Under the pieces are notes generated by a model. It was given only the letters and a program-made list of their open reading frames with translations. It did not search any database and was not told the DNA's origin. From positions 2,319,001-2,383,000 of the forward strand of contig NZ_AP025637.1 in NCBI RefSeq assembly GCF_022846615.1: 64,000 bases of DNA. Direction: 5' to 3'. Below, piece after piece: positions 56,237-64,000 of the stretch; position 1 is the stretch's first letter; the number at the start of each line of letters is the position of its first letter. This stretch comes from Roseomonas fluvialis. Lineage in GTDB: Bacteria > Pseudomonadota > Alphaproteobacteria > Acetobacterales > Acetobacteraceae. Both the position numbers and the translations under genes were made by a program.

Positions 56237-58209
56237 TGGCACGCATCGAATCCCGGCGGCGGTTCGCTGCCACGCTCGCGACAACAGCTTCGCGCGGGTC
56301 GGGCGTTGCGCACTGCGGCGCCGCGATCCTGTGCGCGCTGCTGCTCGCCTCGCCGCTGCAGGCGCAGTCGCCCTGGCCCGAGGAGTTCACCAATCCCCGC
56401 CCCGCCGAGCGTGATCTGGTGCTGCCCATGCCCTGCGGCGCCGCCATGGCGTTCCGCCCGATCGAGACACCGGCCGGTCCTGGTGCGCTGGAGGACCGGC
56501 CCGTCACGCTCGGCACAACGGACCCGGCCGGTGGCGTGGCGGAATTCGCGCGGCGCGAAGCCGTTGCCGGCCCCTTTGCTGCGGCCGGCCGCGATGTCGC
56601 GCTGTTCTGGATCGGCAAGTACGAGGTCACCCGCGACCAATACGCCGCGGTGATGGAGGACCGCTGCCCGGCTGCCTCGGCAGCCGGGCGCCTGCCGGCG
56701 GCCAGCTTGTCCTGGTTCGACGCGGTGGCCTTCACGCAGCGCTACACCACCTGGCTGTTGCGCAATGCGGCCGCGCGCCTGCCCCACGCCGACGGCACGC
56801 CCGCCTTCGTGCGCCTGCCGACCGAGGAGGAATGGGAATACGCGGCGCGCGGCGGCGCCGCCGTCAGCGAACTCGATTTCCTCGGCCGCACCTTCCCGAT
56901 GCCCGAGGGCACGTCGCGCTACGCCTGGTTCCAGGGGCCGCGGTCGGCATCGGGCCGCGCGCAGCCGGTGGGCGCGCTGGAGCCGAATCCGCTGGGCCTG
57001 CACGACATGCTGGGCAATGTCGGCGAACTGGTGCTGGAACCCTTCCGCGCGGTACGCGTCGGGCGCCTGCACGGCCAGGCGGGCGGCGTGGTGGTGAAGG
57101 GCGGGGATTACCGCACGCCGGAGGCGGCGCTGCGGTCCTCGCTGCGCATCGAGGTGCCGCCCTATGACGCGACGGATGGCCAGCCCACGCGCCTGGCATC
57201 CGTGGGCTTCCGGGTCGCGCTCGCAGCCCATGTCACCACGAGCCTGCGCCGTGCCGAGGCGCTGAACCGTGCCTTCGAGGCCGAGAGCCGTGCCAGTGGC
57301 ACCGAGGCCGAGAACGCGCGCCGCCAGATCGCCGCACTGCGCGAAGGCGCCGATCCGCGCCTGCGCCAGGGCCTCGACAGGCTGGAGGCCGGGCTGATGG
57401 CGGCCGAGCGTGCGCGCCTCGAACAGGAACGCGCAGGGCTGCGCGCGCAGCTGGAAGGTGCCGCGGTCCTTGCGCGTGCCGCGGGCCAGTCGCAGCGGCG
57501 CATGGACGGGATCGAGCCGCTGCTCGCCGGTGCCGACGTGGTGCAGGCGAGCCCCGAGATGCGCGCTGGCTGGGCGCGCGCACTGGAGCAGTTGCGGATC
57601 GAGCGCGAGCTCTCGCTCGATGGCTATGCCCGCATCGTCGCTGATCTGGGCCGCAGTGCGGACCGCGCGACGCTGACCACCGAAGCCGGCGTCGTGGCGC
57701 GCGAGACCGAGGCACGCGGCGTACCGGACCTGCGCCCCTATCTGGACGTGGCGGCCCGGCATGCGGCGGATTCGCGCGATCGCGGCCTGCCCGCGCGCGA
57801 CCGGCTGCGCGAGGAGGTGCTGGCAGCCGCGCGCGGCGCCGTGCCGCCGCAAGCCGTCGTGGCACCACCGCCGGCCACGCCGCAGCGCCCCACCCAGCCG
57901 GCGGCGACGCGACCGACGGCGCCCCCGCCGCAGCCCCCGGTGCAGGCCCCACCCGCCCCGCCGCCCGTGGCCGTATTGCCGCCGCCGCCGCTGCCGCCCG
58001 TCACCGCCGACCCCGAGCCGCCGGCGGCATCGCGCCCTTCGCAGGCGGCGCAGTCCCCGCGCCTGCCTGTGACGCCACCGCGTGCACCCGCGCCCGCGCC
58101 CGCGCCACCCGTGCGCGAAGGCCCGGGGATCAGCGTGAAGCCGCCGATCCAGCGCGGCGGGCCGTCCTCGGGCTTCGACCCGACCGGCAAGCCGCTCGGC
58201 TTGCGCTGA
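56233..58209 (+). CDS. Exported SUMF1/formylglycine-enzyme-like protein (TagR-like)
   Basis: 658 aa. Signal peptide (AAILCALLLASPLQAQ) after a basic N-terminus. The SUMF1 fold (about 70-335) has IGKYEVTRDQYAAVM, LSWFDAVAFTQRY, RLPTEEEWEYAARGG, LGNVGELVLEP, VVKGGDYRTPEAALRSS and SVGFRVAL. Where active FGE reads GNVWEW it has GNVGEL, and the catalytic cysteines are absent, so it is probably a non-catalytic binding protein like TagR. Then an Arg/Ala/Glu-rich helical, likely coiled-coil, region (about 340-520) and a Pro-rich tail. Last gene of the operon; the SDR stop begins at the very next base. Confidence 0.88.
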   Translation: MMARIESRRRFAATLATTASRGSGVAHCGAAILCALLLASPLQAQSPWPEEFTNPRPAERDLVLPMPCGAAMAFRPIETPAGPGALEDRPVTLGTTDPAGGVAEFARREAVAGPFAAAGRDVALFWIGKYEVTRDQYAAVMEDRCPAASAAGRLPAASLSWFDAVAFTQRYTTWLLRNAAARLPHADGTPAFVRLPTEEEWEYAARGGAAVSELDFLGRTFPMPEGTSRYAWFQGPRSASGRAQPVGALEPNPLGLHDMLGNVGELVLEPFRAVRVGRLHGQAGGVVVKGGDYRTPEAALRSSLRIEVPPYDATDGQPTRLASVGFRVALAAHVTTSLRRAEALNRAFEAESRASGTEAENARRQIAALREGADPRLRQGLDRLEAGLMAAERARLEQERAGLRAQLEGAAVLARAAGQSQRRMDGIEPLLAGADVVQASPEMRAGWARALEQLRIERELSLDGYARIVADLGRSADRATLTTEAGVVARETEARGVPDLRPYLDVAARHAADSRDRGLPARDRLREEVLAAARGAVPPQAVVAPPPATPQRPTQPAATRPTAPPPQPPVQAPPAPPPVAVLPPPPLPPVTADPEPPAASRPSQAAQSPRLPVTPPRAPAPAPAPPVREGPGISVKPPIQRGGPSSGFDPTGKPLGLR

Positions 58210-58995
58210 TCAGTCGTCGTCGGAGCGCGACGGCGGGCCGGCCAGCACGCCGCCATCGATCACGATGGTCTGGCCGGTCATGAAGGACCCCGCGGCGGAC
58301 CCCAGGAACACGGCTGCCCCTGCGATCTCGTCCGGTTCGCCAATGCGCTTCAGCGGCGTGTCCTTGGTTCGCTTCTTGTAGATGCCGGGATCCTCCCAAA
58401 GCGCGCGGGCGAAGTCGGTGCGCACCAGGCCGGGCGCAATGGCATTCGCGCGCACATTCTTCGGACCCCATTCGACCGCGAGGTTCCGCACGAGCTGCAT
58501 GTCCGCCGCCTTCGAGATCGCGTAGGCGCCGAGGACGGGCGAGCCGCGGAAGCCTCCGATCGAACTGACGACGATGATCGACCCGCCGCCGCGTTCCGCC
58601 ATGCCGGGCGCCGTCATGTGGGCGAGCCAGAGGTTCGACTTGATGTTGGACGCCATGATCTTGTCGAAGATCTCGTCCGGCATGGTCACGGCGGGGCCGA
58701 AATGCGGGTTGATGGCGGCGTTGCAGACCATGATGTCCACCTGGCCCCAGGCGGCGATGGTCTGGTCGATCAACGCCTGGCATTCGGTCTTGCGGCCGAT
58801 GTTGCAGGCCAGCGCCATCGCGGTGCCGCCGCGGGCCGTGATGGCGTCCACCACCTCCTGGCAGGCATCCACCTTGCGGGAGGAAACGACGACCTTGGCG
58901 CCGTGTTCGGCCATGCGTTCGCAGATGGCGCGGCCGATGCCGCGGCTGCCGCCGGTGACGACGGCGACCTTTCCGGTCAGGTCGAACAGGGTCAT
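58210..58995 (-). CDS. Short-chain dehydrogenase/reductase (classical SDR)
   Basis: 261 aa from ATG 58995; the longer open frame upstream is not coding. NAD(P) motif TGGSRGIGR, NAAINP strand end, SSIGG Ser, and catalytic YAISK (Tyr-x3-Lys). C-terminal GQTIVIDGG is standard for this family. It resembles 3-oxoacyl-ACP reductase or glucose-dehydrogenase types; the substrate is not determined. Divergent from the FadB-like gene, which points to acyl-CoA metabolism. Confidence 0.94.
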   Translation of the reverse strand: MTLFDLTGKVAVVTGGSRGIGRAICERMAEHGAKVVVSSRKVDACQEVVDAITARGGTAMALACNIGRKTECQALIDQTIAAWGQVDIMVCNAAINPHFGPAVTMPDEIFDKIMASNIKSNLWLAHMTAPGMAERGGGSIIVVSSIGGFRGSPVLGAYAISKAADMQLVRNLAVEWGPKNVRANAIAPGLVRTDFARALWEDPGIYKKRTKDTPLKRIGEPDEIAGAAVFLGSAAGSFMTGQTIVIDGGVLAGPPSRSDDD

Positions 58996-59153
58996 GCGTT
59001 CCGCTCCCTTTGTTGTGCGCGGGGCGCAGCGCAGCATGCGCGGGGCGCGCGGGCAACCGGGTGCGTCGTGCTTGCCGTCGGCGCGGTTCTGCCGGACACT
59101 CCGCCGCCAAGAAGGGCTGTCCAGGCCCACACGCGATTGAGGGAGTAACGCCT

Positions 59154-61223
59154 GTGTCCGACTTCGTGCAGCACGCGCAGCATGGCGATGTCCATGTGCT
59201 GCGCCTGGCCAACCCGCCGGTGAACACGCTGCGGACAGAGATTCGTGCCGGGCTGCATGCCGGGCTGGCGGCGGCGAAGGCCGGCGGCGCGAAGGCGGTG
59301 GTGCTGATCGGCACCGGCCGCATGTTCTGCGCCGGCGCCGAGATGACCGAATTCGGCAAGCCGCGGCAGCCGCCGTCGCTGACCGAGGTGTTCGACGCGA
59401 TCGAGGGCTTCCCCGGCATCGTGGTCGCGGCGATCCATGGTTCGGCGCTGGGCGGCGGGCTGGAACTGGCGCTGGCCTGCCATGCGCGCGTGGCCGCACC
59501 GGGCGCGCAGGTCGGGCTGCCGGAAGTGAAGCGCGGCTTCGTGCCCGGCGCGGGCGGCACGCAGCGCCTGCCGCGTCTGATCGGGCCGGAGGAAGCGGCC
59601 AAGATCATCATCAGCGGCGACCCGATCCCGGCCGAGAAGGCGGTCAAGCTCGGCGTGGTGGATGCGGTGATCGAGGGCGACCTCGAGGCCGGCGCGGTGG
59701 CCTGGGCGAAGGCGGCGATTGGGAAGACCTTCACGCTGGCGCGCAACCGCACCGACAAGATCAGCGGCCAGGATCCGGCGGCGTTCGAGGCCGTGGTGGC
59801 AGGTCTGCTCAAGCGCACGCGCGGGCAGGAAAGCCCGAAGGGCTGTGCGGAGGCGGTGCGCGCGTCCTTCACGCTGCCGTTCGAGGAGGGCCTCGCGAAG
59901 GAACGCGACCTGTTCGCGACGCTGGTGGCGGGCGAGCAGTCCAAGGCGCTGCGCCACATCTTCTTCGGCGAGCGCGAGGTGCTGCGAATCCCGGGCATGC
60001 CCGCGGAGGCGAAGTCGCTGCCGGTCGAACGCCTGGTGGTGATCGGCGGCGGCACGATGGGCGGCGGCATCGCCATGTCGGCTGCGAACAATGGCGTGCC
60101 GGTGACCATCGTCGAGACCAGCGAGGAAGCCCTGCAAAAGGGTCTGGCGCGCTGCCATGCGAATTGGGAACGGACGGTGGCGTCGGGCCGGCTGTCGCAG
60201 GCCGACTATGAGAAGCGCAAAGCCCTGCTGACCGGCAGCACCGATTTCGAAGGCACCGTGGAAAAGGCCGACCTGGTGATCGAGGCGGTGTTCGAGAACA
60301 TGGCCGTGAAGAAGGAAGTCTTCGCACGACTCGACAAGGCAGCGCGGCCGGGCGTGGTGCTGGCGTCCAATACCTCGACACTGTCGATCGACGAGATCGC
60401 CAGCGCGACGTCTCGCCCGGAACTGGTGGTTGGGATGCACTTCTTCTCGCCTGCCAATGTCATGCGGCTGCTGGAGAATGTGCGCGGGTCGAAATCCTCC
60501 TGGGCGACGATCGCGACGGCAACGGAGTTCGGCAAGCGGATCGGCAAGCTGCCGGTGCTGGTCGGCAATTGTGACGGCTTCGTCGGCAACCGCATGACCG
60601 GCAAGCGCGGCCCGCAGGTGGAAAAGCTGCTGCTGGAAGGCTGCCTGCCGGCCGACATCGACAAGGTGATGGAAGGCTACGGCATGGCCATGGGGCCGCT
60701 CGCGACGGGTGACCTCGCGGGCCTCGATATCGGCGCGGCGGTGCGCAAGGCGCGCGGGACGGTCGCACCGGTGGCCGACGCCGTCGTGGCGCTGGGGCGC
60801 TTCGGGCAGAAGACCGGCAAGGGCTGGTACATGTACGACGAGAAGCGCAACCGCCTGCCGGACCCGGAGGTCGAGAAGATCATCCTCGACGTCGCGGAGA
60901 AGATGCAGGTGCGGCGGCGCAAGATATCCGACGAGGAGATCCTCGACCGCATGCTGCTGCCGATGGTGAACGAAGGCGCGCGCATTCTCGAGGAAGGCAT
61001 CGCCTACCGTCCCATCGACATCGACGTGATCTTCATCAACGGCTTCGGCTGGCCTGCCTTCCGCGGCGGGCCGATGTTCTGGGCGGATACCCAGGGGCTG
61101 AAGACCGTGCGCGACAAGCTGGCGCGCTATGCCGAGGCGACCAACGACGCCAACCTGAAGCCGACGGCGCTGATCGAAAAGCTCGCGGCCGAGGGCGGGA
61201 CCTTCGCCGGCATGGGCCGCTGA
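59154..61223 (+). CDS. FadB/FadJ-like bifunctional enoyl-CoA hydratase / 3-hydroxyacyl-CoA dehydrogenase
   Basis: 689 aa from GTG 59154 with GGGAG upstream. N-terminal crotonase domain (1 to about 190): RMFCAGAEMTEF and IHGSALGGGLELALACH oxyanion hole, EVKRGFVPGAGGTQR with the catalytic Glu. NAD-binding domain from about 300 (VIGGGTMGGGIA), ASNTSTLSIDEIA, VVGMHFFSPANVM with the catalytic His, then C-terminal helical domains. Catalyses the second and third steps of beta-oxidation. Likely cotranscribed with the two acyl-CoA dehydrogenases (27 bp to the next start). Confidence 0.95.
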   Translation: MSDFVQHAQHGDVHVLRLANPPVNTLRTEIRAGLHAGLAAAKAGGAKAVVLIGTGRMFCAGAEMTEFGKPRQPPSLTEVFDAIEGFPGIVVAAIHGSALGGGLELALACHARVAAPGAQVGLPEVKRGFVPGAGGTQRLPRLIGPEEAAKIIISGDPIPAEKAVKLGVVDAVIEGDLEAGAVAWAKAAIGKTFTLARNRTDKISGQDPAAFEAVVAGLLKRTRGQESPKGCAEAVRASFTLPFEEGLAKERDLFATLVAGEQSKALRHIFFGEREVLRIPGMPAEAKSLPVERLVVIGGGTMGGGIAMSAANNGVPVTIVETSEEALQKGLARCHANWERTVASGRLSQADYEKRKALLTGSTDFEGTVEKADLVIEAVFENMAVKKEVFARLDKAARPGVVLASNTSTLSIDEIASATSRPELVVGMHFFSPANVMRLLENVRGSKSSWATIATATEFGKRIGKLPVLVGNCDGFVGNRMTGKRGPQVEKLLLEGCLPADIDKVMEGYGMAMGPLATGDLAGLDIGAAVRKARGTVAPVADAVVALGRFGQKTGKGWYMYDEKRNRLPDPEVEKIILDVAEKMQVRRRKISDEEILDRMLLPMVNEGARILEEGIAYRPIDIDVIFINGFGWPAFRGGPMFWADTQGLKTVRDKLARYAEATNDANLKPTALIEKLAAEGGTFAGMGR

Positions 61224-61250
61224 CCGAATTTCGAACGGGGAGAGACGAGG

Positions 61251-62459
61251 ATGGAACTCCGCTTCACCGATGAGGAGCGCGCCTTCCGCGAGGAAGTCCG
61301 CAGCTGGATCGACGCCAACCTGCCGGCCGAGACGCGCGAGCGCATGGCGTCGGGCCGCACGCCCACCAAGGCGATGCAGGTGGACTGGCAGAAGCGCCTC
61401 TATGCCCAGGGCTGGGCGGTGCCGCACTGGCCGGTGGAATGGGGCGGGCAGCCCTGGAGCGCCATCAAGCGCTTCATCCTGTCCGAGGAAATCCAGTCGA
61501 CGCCGGCGCCATCGCCGCTCGGCTTCAACTGCAACATGCTCGGTCCCGTGCTGATCGCCTTCGGCACGGATGAGCAGAAGAAGCACTTCCTGCCGAAGCT
61601 CGCGAGCCTCGATCTGTGGTTCTGCCAGGGCTTCTCCGAGCCCGGCGCGGGGTCCGACCTTGCGTCGTTGAAGTGTGCCGCGAAGCGCGAGGGCGACCAC
61701 TACATCGTCAACGGCCAGAAGACCTGGACCACGTTGGCGCAGCACGCCGACTGGATATTCCTGCTGGTGCGTACCGATGCCGGTGCGGCGAAGCAGCAGG
61801 AGGGCATTTCCTTCCTGCTGGTCGACATGAAGACGCCGGGCATCACGGTTCGGCCGATCATCACCATCGACGGCGCGCATGAGGTGAACGAGGTCTTCTT
61901 CGACGATGTGAAGGTGCCGATGGCAAACCTGGTCGGCACGGAGAACCGCGGCTGGGATTGCGCGAAGTTCCTGCTGTCGAACGAGCGCACCGGGCAGGCG
62001 CGCGTTGGTGCGTCCAAGGAACGCATCCGCCGGCTGAAGCTGATCGCGAAGGAAACGCCGGGCGGCGCGCGGCCGGTCATGGAGGACCCGCGGTTCCGCT
62101 CGCGCCTGACGGATGTCGAGGTGCAGTTGAAGGCGCTGGAGATGACCACGCTTCGCGTGCTGGCGGATGAGAACCGCGCGCTCAGCCAGCGCAAGCCGAA
62201 CCCGGCTTCGTCGGTGCTCAAGATCCGCGGTACGGAACTGCAGCAGGCGATCAGCGAATTGTATGTCATGGCTGCCGGCCCCTACGGCCTGGCCGCCCCG
62301 CACGACCCGGAAGCCGATGGGCGCAACGAACCGGATGTCGCGGCGGATTGGCAGACGCTGGCGCAGGCGACCTATTTCAACTGGCGCAAGCAGTCGATCT
62401 ACGGCGGGTCCACCGAGATCCAGAAGAACATCATGGCCAAAGCGTTTCTGGGGCTCTGA
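61251..62459 (+). CDS. Acyl-CoA dehydrogenase (large, FadE-like)
   Basis: 402 aa, RBS GGGGAGAGACGAGG upstream. FAD/substrate motifs: WCQGFSEP-type LWFCQGFSEPGAGSDLASL, VNGQKTWTT, and the C-terminal YGGSTEIQKNIMAKAFLGL with the FAD-binding GGS-x-EIQ. Flavoenzyme for the first dehydrogenation of acyl-CoA. 6 bp separate it from a second, smaller acyl-CoA dehydrogenase, a layout typical of hetero-oligomeric enzymes for branched, cyclic or steroid-side-chain acyl-CoAs. Confidence 0.95.
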   Translation: MELRFTDEERAFREEVRSWIDANLPAETRERMASGRTPTKAMQVDWQKRLYAQGWAVPHWPVEWGGQPWSAIKRFILSEEIQSTPAPSPLGFNCNMLGPVLIAFGTDEQKKHFLPKLASLDLWFCQGFSEPGAGSDLASLKCAAKREGDHYIVNGQKTWTTLAQHADWIFLLVRTDAGAAKQQEGISFLLVDMKTPGITVRPIITIDGAHEVNEVFFDDVKVPMANLVGTENRGWDCAKFLLSNERTGQARVGASKERIRRLKLIAKETPGGARPVMEDPRFRSRLTDVEVQLKALEMTTLRVLADENRALSQRKPNPASSVLKIRGTELQQAISELYVMAAGPYGLAAPHDPEADGRNEPDVAADWQTLAQATYFNWRKQSIYGGSTEIQKNIMAKAFLGL

Positions 62460-62465
62460 GCACAC

Positions 62466-63608
62466 ATGGATTTCGACCTTTCTGAAGACCAGCGCCTTCT
62501 CCAGGACAGCCTGGCGAAGCTGCTGAAGGACAAGTACGGTTTCGAGCAGCGCAAGGCCTACCTGAAGTCCGAGACCGGCTGGTCGCGCGAGGTCTGGGCG
62601 GCCTTCGCGGACCTCGGCCTGCTGGGGATGCCGTTCGCGGAAGACGATGGCGGCCTGGGCTACGGCGCCGTCGAGACGATGATCGTGATGGAGCAGATGG
62701 GCCGCGCGCTGACGCTCGAACCCTTCGTCTCCACGGTCGTGCTGGGTGGCGGCTTCCTGCGCCATGGCGCGACGCCGGAGCAGCGCAGCGCGCTGGTGCC
62801 GATGATCGCCGAAGGCAAGCTGCTGATGGCCTTCGCGCATACCGAACAGCAATCGCGCTTCGACCTGCATGATGTGGCCACCACCGCGAAGAAGGATGGC
62901 GACGGCTGGGTCATCGAGGGCCGTAAGGGCGTGGTGGTGCATGGCGACACCGCCGACCAGCTGGTGGTGACGGCGCGCATCTCGGGCGGGCGGCGCGACC
63001 GCGACGGCATCGGCGTGTTCCTGGTACCGGCGGATGCGACCGGTGTCACGCGCCGCGGCTTCCGCACCTCCGACGGGCAGCGCGCCGCCGACATCACCTT
63101 CGATGCGGTAAAGGTAGACGCTGCCGCCGAGCTGCAAGGCGGGCTCGCGCTGGTCGAACGCGTGGCGGACGAAGCCATCGCCGCGCTCGGCGCCGAGGCG
63201 ATCGGCTGCATGGAGGCGGCCAAGGACCTCACCATCGACTATCTGAAAACCCGCAAGCAGTTCGGCCGCCCGATCGGCTCCTTCCAGTCGCTGCAGCATC
63301 GCGCGGCGGAGATGATGGTTTGCCTGGAGCAGGCGCGATCGATGGCGATGCTGGCGGCGATGATGGCGAGCGAGCGCAACGATGACGAACGCCGCCGCAA
63401 CATGCGCGCCGTGAAGATCGAGATTGGCCGCAACGCCCGCTTCGTCGGCCAGCAGACCATCCAGATGCATGGCGGCATCGCCATGACGATGGAATATGCC
63501 GGTGGCCACTACCTGAAGCGGCTGACCGTCATTGAGAACATGTTCGGCGACATGGACCACCACCTGGCCGCGCTCAGCGAGGAAGGCGGCGTCTTCGTCG
63601 CGGCGTGA
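62466..63608 (+). CDS. Acyl-CoA dehydrogenase-like second subunit
   Basis: 380 aa. N-terminal helices FDLSEDQRLLQDSLAKLL, GLLGMPFAEDDGGLGYG, and a C-terminal domain with KTRKQFGRPIGSFQSLQHR and QTIQMHGGIAMTMEYAGGHY. The final FAD-binding GG(T/S)xEI motif of its neighbour is missing, replaced by AGGHYLKRLTVIENMFGD. It may be a subunit that contributes partial active-site residues in a heterotetramer. A hairpin follows the stop. Confidence 0.92.
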   Translation: MDFDLSEDQRLLQDSLAKLLKDKYGFEQRKAYLKSETGWSREVWAAFADLGLLGMPFAEDDGGLGYGAVETMIVMEQMGRALTLEPFVSTVVLGGGFLRHGATPEQRSALVPMIAEGKLLMAFAHTEQQSRFDLHDVATTAKKDGDGWVIEGRKGVVVHGDTADQLVVTARISGGRRDRDGIGVFLVPADATGVTRRGFRTSDGQRAADITFDAVKVDAAAELQGGLALVERVADEAIAALGAEAIGCMEAAKDLTIDYLKTRKQFGRPIGSFQSLQHRAAEMMVCLEQARSMAMLAAMMASERNDDERRRNMRAVKIEIGRNARFVGQQTIQMHGGIAMTMEYAGGHYLKRLTVIENMFGDMDHHLAALSEEGGVFVAA

Positions 63609-63614
63609 AAAGGG

Positions 63615-63635
63615 CGGGGGGCGCCACGCCCCCCG
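63615..63635. terminator. Bidirectional hairpin terminator
   Basis: CGGGGGGCG-CCA-CGCCCCCCG: a 9-bp perfect GC stem with a 3-nt loop, between the ends of the convergent acyl-CoA dehydrogenase and PEP-mutase-family genes. No T-run follows. Confidence 0.65.
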
Positions 63636-63641
63636 ACCCCG

Positions 63642-64000
63642 TCAGCCGATGAACTTCTTCGCCTGGGCGTCGTAGTCGGCGTAGCCCAGCGTATCGCGGA
63701 ATTCCTTCGTCGGCAGCGCGCTCTCGGCAGCGGAAGCGCCAGCCGCCAGCGCCGCCAGCCCCGCCTTCATCCCCGCCATGGCGGGCGAAAGCGTGCCGGT
63801 CGGGAAGGTCCCGATCTTCAACCCCAGTTCATGCGCGCGCTTCTGCGTCGGCGTCTCGCGCCCCGCGCCGGGCGACAGCACGGCGAAATGCGGACGGCCC
63901 TTTGACGCCGCGACGCCGCGCTTCACCTCGTCCTCGTCCTTCGGGCTGTCGAGGAAGAGGATGTCGGCGCCTTCCTCGACATACATCTCGATGCGCGCGA
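63642..64000 (-). CDS. Isocitrate-lyase/PEP-mutase-family protein (5' partial)
   Basis: The C-terminal 118 codons or so are visible; the frame stays open to the window edge (ARIEMYVEEGADILFLDSP), so the start lies outside. The EEGADILFLDSPKDEDE barrel strand and the AALAAGASAAESALPTKEF tail are typical of 2-methylisocitrate-lyase/carboxyvinyl-carboxyphosphonate-mutase relatives, Mg-dependent enzymes cleaving or rearranging C-C or C-P bonds. The key KKCGH-type motif would be upstream, so activity cannot be judged. Confidence 0.88.
   Translation of the reverse strand, partial: ARIEMYVEEGADILFLDSPKDEDEVKRGVAASKGRPHFAVLSPGAGRETPTQKRAHELGLKIGTFPTGTLSPAMAGMKAGLAALAAGASAAESALPTKEFRDTLGYADYDAQAKKFIG

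Noticed and set aside
56233-58209. Active sulfatase-modifying formylglycine enzyme
   Set aside because: Catalytic cysteines and the WEW motif are missing and no sulfatase gene is nearby; a TagR-like scaffold fits better.
58992-63563. Open frame of 1523 codons on the minus strand
   Set aside because: Antisense to the FadB-like and both acyl-CoA dehydrogenase genes, with His/Arg/Ala-rich low-complexity translation and no domains.

Overview
The window is GC-rich (roughly 70% by eye) bacterial DNA with dense, largely unidirectional operons and very frequent ATGA/GTGA stop-start overlaps. A class I PHA synthase, the run aminotransferase-hom-glpX-recJ, and acyl-CoA/3-hydroxyacyl-CoA dehydrogenase gene sets suggest an alphaproteobacterium, most likely Rhodospirillales/Acetobacteraceae (Roseomonas-like). 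The taxonomic call is inferred from gene content and base composition only. There is one tRNA (Glu, TTC), no rRNA, no insertion sequence, no integrase and no CRISPR array.

Layout. (1) 1-12.9 kb is metabolic: the end of a gamma-carbonic-anhydrase-like protein, an AMP-forming acyl-CoA ligase with a ketopantoate-reductase-like gene, a tandem pair of related exported proteins, phaC on the minus strand, a lipoprotein, then the coupled block aminotransferase-hom-secreted protein-glpX-recJ, ending with tRNA-Glu. (2) 12.9-22.5 kb is a surface-glycan block of six glycosyltransferases, one SDR/epimerase-like protein and one polytopic membrane protein, with frequent strand switching. (3) 22.8-30.7 kb holds a small SH3-domain protein and then an orphan type VI secretion (T6SS) spike island: VgrG, a DUF3592-like protein, a DUF2169-pentapeptide fusion, a second pentapeptide protein, DUF3540 and a DUF4150/PAAR-like tip. 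No recognisable toxin or T6SS sheath/baseplate gene is present. (4) 30.7-33.4 kb has an ArsR-AHSA1 pair with an operator-like palindrome on the start codon, a DUF1579 protein, a BNR-repeat protein and a MoaD/ThiS-like protein. (5) 33.4-38.3 kb (minus) is a salvage operon: MBL hydrolase, gamma-glutamyltransferase, adenosine-deaminase-like protein and M20 peptidase. (6) 38.4-41.0 kb has two paralogous amidohydrolases plus a Rieske protein.

(7) 41.2-58.2 kb is the most unusual part: ten codirectional genes, the last seven (SrfB through the SUMF1 protein) joined by overlaps or a 2-nt gap. They encode three single-pass membrane proteins sharing an N-terminal domain (one carries a trypsin-like protease with an intact triad), SrfB (actin/Hsp70-like ATPase fold), SrfC (P-loop GTPase-like), a membrane-anchored repeat protein, an exported SH3-vWA protein, an ABC ATPase, an ABC permease and an exported formylglycine-enzyme-like (SUMF1) protein. 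The last four match in type and order the periplasmic vWA part of PpkA and TagT-TagS-TagR of the Pseudomonas T6SS threonine-phosphorylation pathway, but no kinase, phosphatase or FHA gene is present. I propose an envelope-spanning Srf/Tag composite machine that is not, as far as I know, described as a unit.

(8) 58.2-64 kb is fatty-acid-type metabolism: an SDR (minus), a FadB-like bifunctional enzyme, two adjacent acyl-CoA dehydrogenases, a hairpin terminator, and the end of an isocitrate-lyase/PEP-mutase family gene.
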